From contig JAURZM010000026.1 of NCBI GenBank assembly GCA_030653385.1, positions 173,429-237,428 of the forward strand: DNA of 64,000 nucleotides. Reading direction: 5' to 3'. Positions 61,653-64,000 of this stretch are shown here, one piece after another; within the stretch, counting starts at the first letter, position 1; each line of letters begins with the position of its first letter. The translations under genes and the position numbers were made by a program. The notes under the pieces are model-generated. The model did no database searches, was not told where the DNA came from, and was given only the letters and a program-made list of their open reading frames with translations. The DNA is from Rubrivivax sp. Its GTDB lineage: Bacteria > Pseudomonadota > Gammaproteobacteria > Burkholderiales > Burkholderiaceae_C.

Positions 61653-64000
61653 ATGATGCAGCAACACAGGTCCAACTCGTACCTGTTCGGGGGCAATGCT
61701 CCCTACGTGGAAGAGTTGTACGAGGCTTACCTCGACAACCCCGGCAGCGTGCCCGACAACTGGCGCACCTACTTCGACAACCTGCAGCACGTGCCGGCCA
61801 CCGACGGCAGCGAAGCGCGCGATGTCGCCCACGCCCCCGTCGTCGAAAGTTTTGCGCAGCGCGCCAAGGCCAACGCCTTTGCCCTGAAGGCCAGCGAAGC
61901 CGACCTGGCCGTCGCCCGCAAGCAGGTGCACGTGCAGAGCCTGATTGCCGCCTACCGCTTCCTGGGCAGCCGCTGGGCCGACCTGGACCCGCTGAAGCGC
62001 ACCGAGCGCCCCAAGATTCCCGAACTCGAGCCCACGTTCTACGACTTGACCGAGTCGGACATGGACATCACCTTCTCGGCCGCCAACACGTACTTCACGA
62101 AGGCCGAGAACATGACCCTGCGCGAAATCGTGCAGGCGTTGCGTGAAACCTACTGCGGCACCGTCGGCGCCGAGTTCATGCACTGCACCGACCCCGCTGA
62201 AAAGCGCTGGTGGCAGGAGCGGCTGGAGGCCGTGCGCAGCAAGCCCAACTTCACGGCCGAGCAGAAGAAACACATCCTCGAGCGCCTGACCGCGTCGGAA
62301 GGCCTGGAACGTTACCTGCACACCAAGTACGTGGGCCAGAAGCGCTTCAGCCTGGAAGGTGGCGAAAGCTTCATCGCCAGCATGGACGAACTGGTGCAGC
62401 GCGCCGGTGCCAGCGGCGTGCAGGAAATCGTCATCGGCATGGCCCACCGTGGCCGCCTGAACGTGCTGGTGAACACGCTGGGCAAGATGCCGGCCGACCT
62501 GTTCGCCGAGTTCGACCACACCGCTGCCGAAGTGCTGCCCGCCGGTGACGTGAAGTACCACCAGGGTTTCAGCAGTGACGTCACCACGCCTGGCGGCCCG
62601 GTGCACCTGAGCCTGGCCTTCAACCCCAGCCATCTGGAGATCGTCAACCCCGTCGTCGAAGGCTCGGTCAAGGCGCGCATGGACCGCCGTGGCGACAAAA
62701 CCGGTGCGCAGGTTTTGCCGGTGCTGGTGCACGGCGACGCGGCCTTTGCCGGCCAGGGCGTGGTGATGGAAACGCTGGCGCTGGCGCAGACCCGCGGCTA
62801 CTACACCGGCGGCACTGTGCACCTGGTCATCAACAACCAGATCGGCTTCACCACCAGCGACCCGCGCGACAGCCGCAGCACGCTGTACTGCACCGACGTC
62901 GTGAAGATGATCGAAGCCCCCGTGTTGCACGTCAACGGCGACGACCCCGAGGCCGTGGTGTGGTGCACGCAACTGGCCATGGACTACCGCCGCGATTTCC
63001 ACAAGGACGTGGTGATCGACATCATCTGCTTCCGCAAGCTGGGCCACAACGAGCAGGACACGCCCTCGCTGACCCAGCCGCTGATGTACAAGAAAATCGC
63101 CCAGCATCCCGGCACACGTCGCCTGTACGGCGACAAGCTGGTGGCCCAGGGCGTGCTGGCCGAAAGCGGCCCCGACGACATGGCCAAGGCCTTCCGCGCC
63201 GCCATGGACGAAGGCCGCCACACGGTCGACCCGGTGCTGACCAACTTCAAGAGCAAGTACGCCGTTGACTGGGCCCCCTTCCTGGGCAAGAAGTGGACCG
63301 ACGCGGCCGACACCGCCTTGCCCCTGGCCGAGATCAAGCGCCTGTCGGAACGCCTGACCACCGTGCCGGCCGATTTCAAGGTCCACCCCCTGGTCGAAAA
63401 GGTGCTGGCCGACCGGGCCGCGATGGGCCGTGGCGAGATCAACGTCGACTGGGGCATGGGCGAAACCTTGGCCTATGCCTCGCTGGTGGCCAGCGGTTAC
63501 GCTGTTCGCCTGAGTGGCGAAGATTGCGGCCGCGGCACCTTCGTGCACCGCCATGCCGTGCTGCACGACCAGAACCGCGAGAAGTGGGACACCGGCACCT
63601 ACGTGCCGCTGCAGAACGTGGCCGACGGCCAGGCGCCGTTCACGGTCATCGACTCGCTGCTGTCGGAAGAGGCGGTGCTGGGTTTCGAGTACGGCTATTC
63701 CAGCGCCGAGCCGAACACGCTGACGATCTGGGAAGCCCAGTTCGGTGACTTCGCCAACGGCGCGCAGGTGGTCATCGACCAGTTCATCGCCAGCGGCGAA
63801 GTGAAGTGGGGCCGTGTCAATGGCTTGACCTTGATGCTGCCGCACGGCTACGAAGGGCAGGGCCCCGAGCACAGCTCGGCGCGCCTGGAGCGCTTCATGC
63901 AGCTGGCCGCCGACAACAACATGCAGATCTGCCAGCCGGCCAGCGCGAGCCAGATCTTCCACCTGCTGCGCCGGCAGATGGTGCGGCAGTTCCGCAAGCC
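61653..64000 (+). CDS. sucA: 2-Oxoglutarate dehydrogenase E1 component, partial at 3' end
   Basis: The frame runs from ATG 61653 (or ATG 61656) to the end of the window, about 782 codons of a protein usually near 950. E1 decarboxylates 2-oxoglutarate on thiamine diphosphate in the TCA cycle. Seen: SNSYLFGGNAPYVEELYEAYL at the start, MAHRGRLNVLVNTLGKMP, KYHQGFSSDV, and LVHGDAAFAGQGVVMETLALAQ, with the TPP/Mg site in VHLVINNQIGFTTSDPRDSR. Later HGYEGQGPEHSSARLERFMQL is reached before the cut. GGTGAG lies upstream. The candidate sucA RNA motif precedes it. sucB and lpd should follow outside the window. Confidence 0.96.
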   Translation, partial: MMQQHRSNSYLFGGNAPYVEELYEAYLDNPGSVPDNWRTYFDNLQHVPATDGSEARDVAHAPVVESFAQRAKANAFALKASEADLAVARKQVHVQSLIAAYRFLGSRWADLDPLKRTERPKIPELEPTFYDLTESDMDITFSAANTYFTKAENMTLREIVQALRETYCGTVGAEFMHCTDPAEKRWWQERLEAVRSKPNFTAEQKKHILERLTASEGLERYLHTKYVGQKRFSLEGGESFIASMDELVQRAGASGVQEIVIGMAHRGRLNVLVNTLGKMPADLFAEFDHTAAEVLPAGDVKYHQGFSSDVTTPGGPVHLSLAFNPSHLEIVNPVVEGSVKARMDRRGDKTGAQVLPVLVHGDAAFAGQGVVMETLALAQTRGYYTGGTVHLVINNQIGFTTSDPRDSRSTLYCTDVVKMIEAPVLHVNGDDPEAVVWCTQLAMDYRRDFHKDVVIDIICFRKLGHNEQDTPSLTQPLMYKKIAQHPGTRRLYGDKLVAQGVLAESGPDDMAKAFRAAMDEGRHTVDPVLTNFKSKYAVDWAPFLGKKWTDAADTALPLAEIKRLSERLTTVPADFKVHPLVEKVLADRAAMGRGEINVDWGMGETLAYASLVASGYAVRLSGEDCGRGTFVHRHAVLHDQNREKWDTGTYVPLQNVADGQAPFTVIDSLLSEEAVLGFEYGYSSAEPNTLTIWEAQFGDFANGAQVVIDQFIASGEVKWGRVNGLTLMLPHGYEGQGPEHSSARLERFMQLAADNNMQICQPASASQIFHLLRRQMVRQFRK

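Noticed and set aside
60966..63962. Minus-strand open frame upstream of the ABC binding-protein start, opposite sucA
   Set aside because: It continues the binding-protein frame but lies opposite sucA. The signal peptide and GAGGAG at 60965 mark the real start.

Overview
This is 64 kb of high-GC chromosome from a betaproteobacterium, most likely Burkholderiales of the Rubrivivax/Leptothrix/Ideonella type. The evidence is the gene order (tig-clpP-clpX-lon; ilvB-ilvH-ilvC-pssA-leuA), the DUF3106/DUF3619 proteins beside a sigma factor, a sucA 5'-UTR RNA of the Burkholderiales type, hpnCDE, and intergenic repeats typical of this group. I see no insertion sequence, integrase, prophage or CRISPR. 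Most genes are single-copy housekeeping or metabolic genes with strong family matches.

Layout. 1-6.6 kb is a copper-handling island: the end of a multicopper oxidase, a cupredoxin, a CusF-like protein, cueR-copA on the minus strand, copZ on the plus strand, and Met/His-rich secreted proteins. Two CueR-type boxes lie back to back between copA and copZ. 6.7-7.3 kb holds a DsbA-like gene without its 5' end. 7.5-10.5 kb carries a membrane H+-pyrophosphatase divergent from soluble pyrophosphatase. 10.5-13.8 kb: a FemAB/GNAT-like protein, nadE and glnB. 13.8-16.7 kb (minus): a sigma factor, DUF3619, DUF3106, RDD and LOG genes, each overlapping the next by 4 nt. 16.9-23 kb: branched-chain amino-acid synthesis (ilvB, ilvH, ilvC, pssA, leuA), with a leucine-rich leader peptide and attenuator before leuA. 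23-26.4 kb: a PBP7-type peptidase, an IclR regulator and a TIGR03790 protein. 26.4-29.4 kb (minus): hpnC-hpnD-hpnE for squalene. 29.6-33.9 kb: an RND efflux pair. 34-40.2 kb: tRNA-Leu, tig, clpP, clpX and lon. 40.2-40.7 kb: tRNA-Gly, tRNA-Cys and tRNA-Leu.

40.8-48.6 kb is the most unusual region. Five tightly packed genes encode a berberine-bridge-type flavoenzyme, two proteins that together resemble one LodA/GoxA-type (cysteine tryptophylquinone) oxidase split in two, a radical SAM/SPASM maturase, and a QhpG/LodB-like flavin monooxygenase. The second LodA-like half is fused to a ferritin-like diiron domain. I infer an undescribed protein-derived-quinone enzyme system with its own maturation machinery.

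48.6-51.7 kb (minus): a class III cyclase/AAA/TPR protein convergent with that operon. 51.8-59.3 kb: a UMF1-type MFS transporter, then etfB-etfA, acyl-CoA dehydrogenase and nitronate monooxygenase behind two candidate operators, then a small lipoprotein and an amidohydrolase. 59.4-61.4 kb (minus): a peptide-type ABC binding protein and a small Cys-cluster protein. The window ends inside sucA.
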